Source: Trichomonas tenax
Lineage: Eukaryota > Parabasalia > Trichomonadida > Trichomonadidae
Assembly: GCA_023091735.1 (NCBI GenBank)
Contig: JALKBU010001139.1
Location: 1 to 15,986, forward strand
Length of the DNA stretch: 15,986 bases
Direction: 5' to 3'
A model generated the notes under the pieces. The model was not told the DNA's origin. It worked only from the letters and a program-made list of their open reading frames with translations, and did not search any database. A program made the translations under genes and the position numbers. Every line of letters begins with the position of its first letter. Positions within the stretch are counted from its first letter, which is position 1. Positions 15,735 through 15,986 of this stretch are shown piece by piece.

Positions 15735-15929
15735 ATGGATGAAGCTGGGATTAAACTTAAAATTATTGAGCACAGAATGCCATATGTATATCTCAATCGA
15801 AAGTCGATAATGAAATTGCTCCAAAGACTGCATGAAAACAAAGAATTAAAGATTGAATTTGATGGCGTCACTGAATTTTCTACGTCTACTCAAACATCTC
15901 GATTTTTCTCCACCAGTATGAATATTTAA
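15735..15929 (+). CDS. Small ORF of 64 residues, unknown
   Basis: ATG at 15735, preceded by a TCATA initiator-like site (A of TCA at 15710). The first 45 residues are compact and charged (IKLKIIEHRMPYVYLNRKS, then IMKLLQRLHENKELKIEF); the Ser/Thr-rich end STSTQTSRFFSTSMNI looks like a tail. No family is recognised. The spacer between this and the opposite ORF is short, as for a divergent promoter. Real-gene status is uncertain. Confidence 0.35.
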   Translation: MDEAGIKLKIIEHRMPYVYLNRKSIMKLLQRLHENKELKIEFDGVTEFSTSTQTSRFFSTSMNI

Positions 15930-15986
15930 GGTCTAATTTTGGTGGCAAATGAAAAATTTTCCCATCTAAAATGCTGTGGATATATA

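Overview
The window reads as nuclear DNA of an AT-rich, intron-poor unicellular eukaryote, most likely a parabasalid (Trichomonas/Tritrichomonas type). The host genes have single-exon reading frames, several starts sit a few to about 20 bases behind a TCA-pyrimidine-A/T initiator typical of trichomonads, and a Maverick/Polinton-type giant transposon is present; these are very abundant in Trichomonas vaginalis. The genus is inference, and no rRNA or tRNA is present to test it. Layout, left third (1 to about 7,140): a rearranged Maverick/Polinton. It starts with the C-terminal part of a family B DNA polymerase (cut by the window edge). A convergent minor-capsid (penton)-like gene follows, then a divergent 898-residue phage-tail-fibre-like gene with a collagen-like stretch and a C-terminal collar/tip domain. 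These last two are intact. From 4,590 on, the element is a patchwork of broken structural genes: the N-terminal part of a probable major capsid gene (two frame breaks), the first codons of an unknown minus-strand gene, a 3'-truncated virion-like gene, the last 33 codons of a second tail-fibre gene, and a second capsid-like fragment. The region behind the tail gene (spacer blocks plus a small hairpin ORF) occurs twice in diverged form, so at least two element copies contributed. Layout, middle (7,180 to 8,577): a gene-free 1.4 kb stretch holding a run of four imperfect stem-loops, three of them of almost equal size (71-76 nt) and spaced 112-123 bases apart. Layout, right half (8,578 to the end): apparently ordinary host genes. 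These are an HP1-like protein (degenerate chromodomain plus chromoshadow-like domain), a long coiled-coil protein, a minus-strand small membrane-like protein, a doubtful small ORF preceded by a 40-bp tandem repeat, a large AGC-family protein kinase of the RIM15/Cek1/plant-IRE type with its N-terminal CxxC...HxxxC zinc motif, and a weak divergent pair of tiny ORFs at the right edge. How the parts relate: polymerase, penton, capsid and tail-fibre parts belong to one virus-like transposon module that is no longer intact here. The host genes share no obvious pathway, though HP1-type proteins generally act on heterochromatin and transposons, so finding one directly beside a dead Maverick is worth noting.
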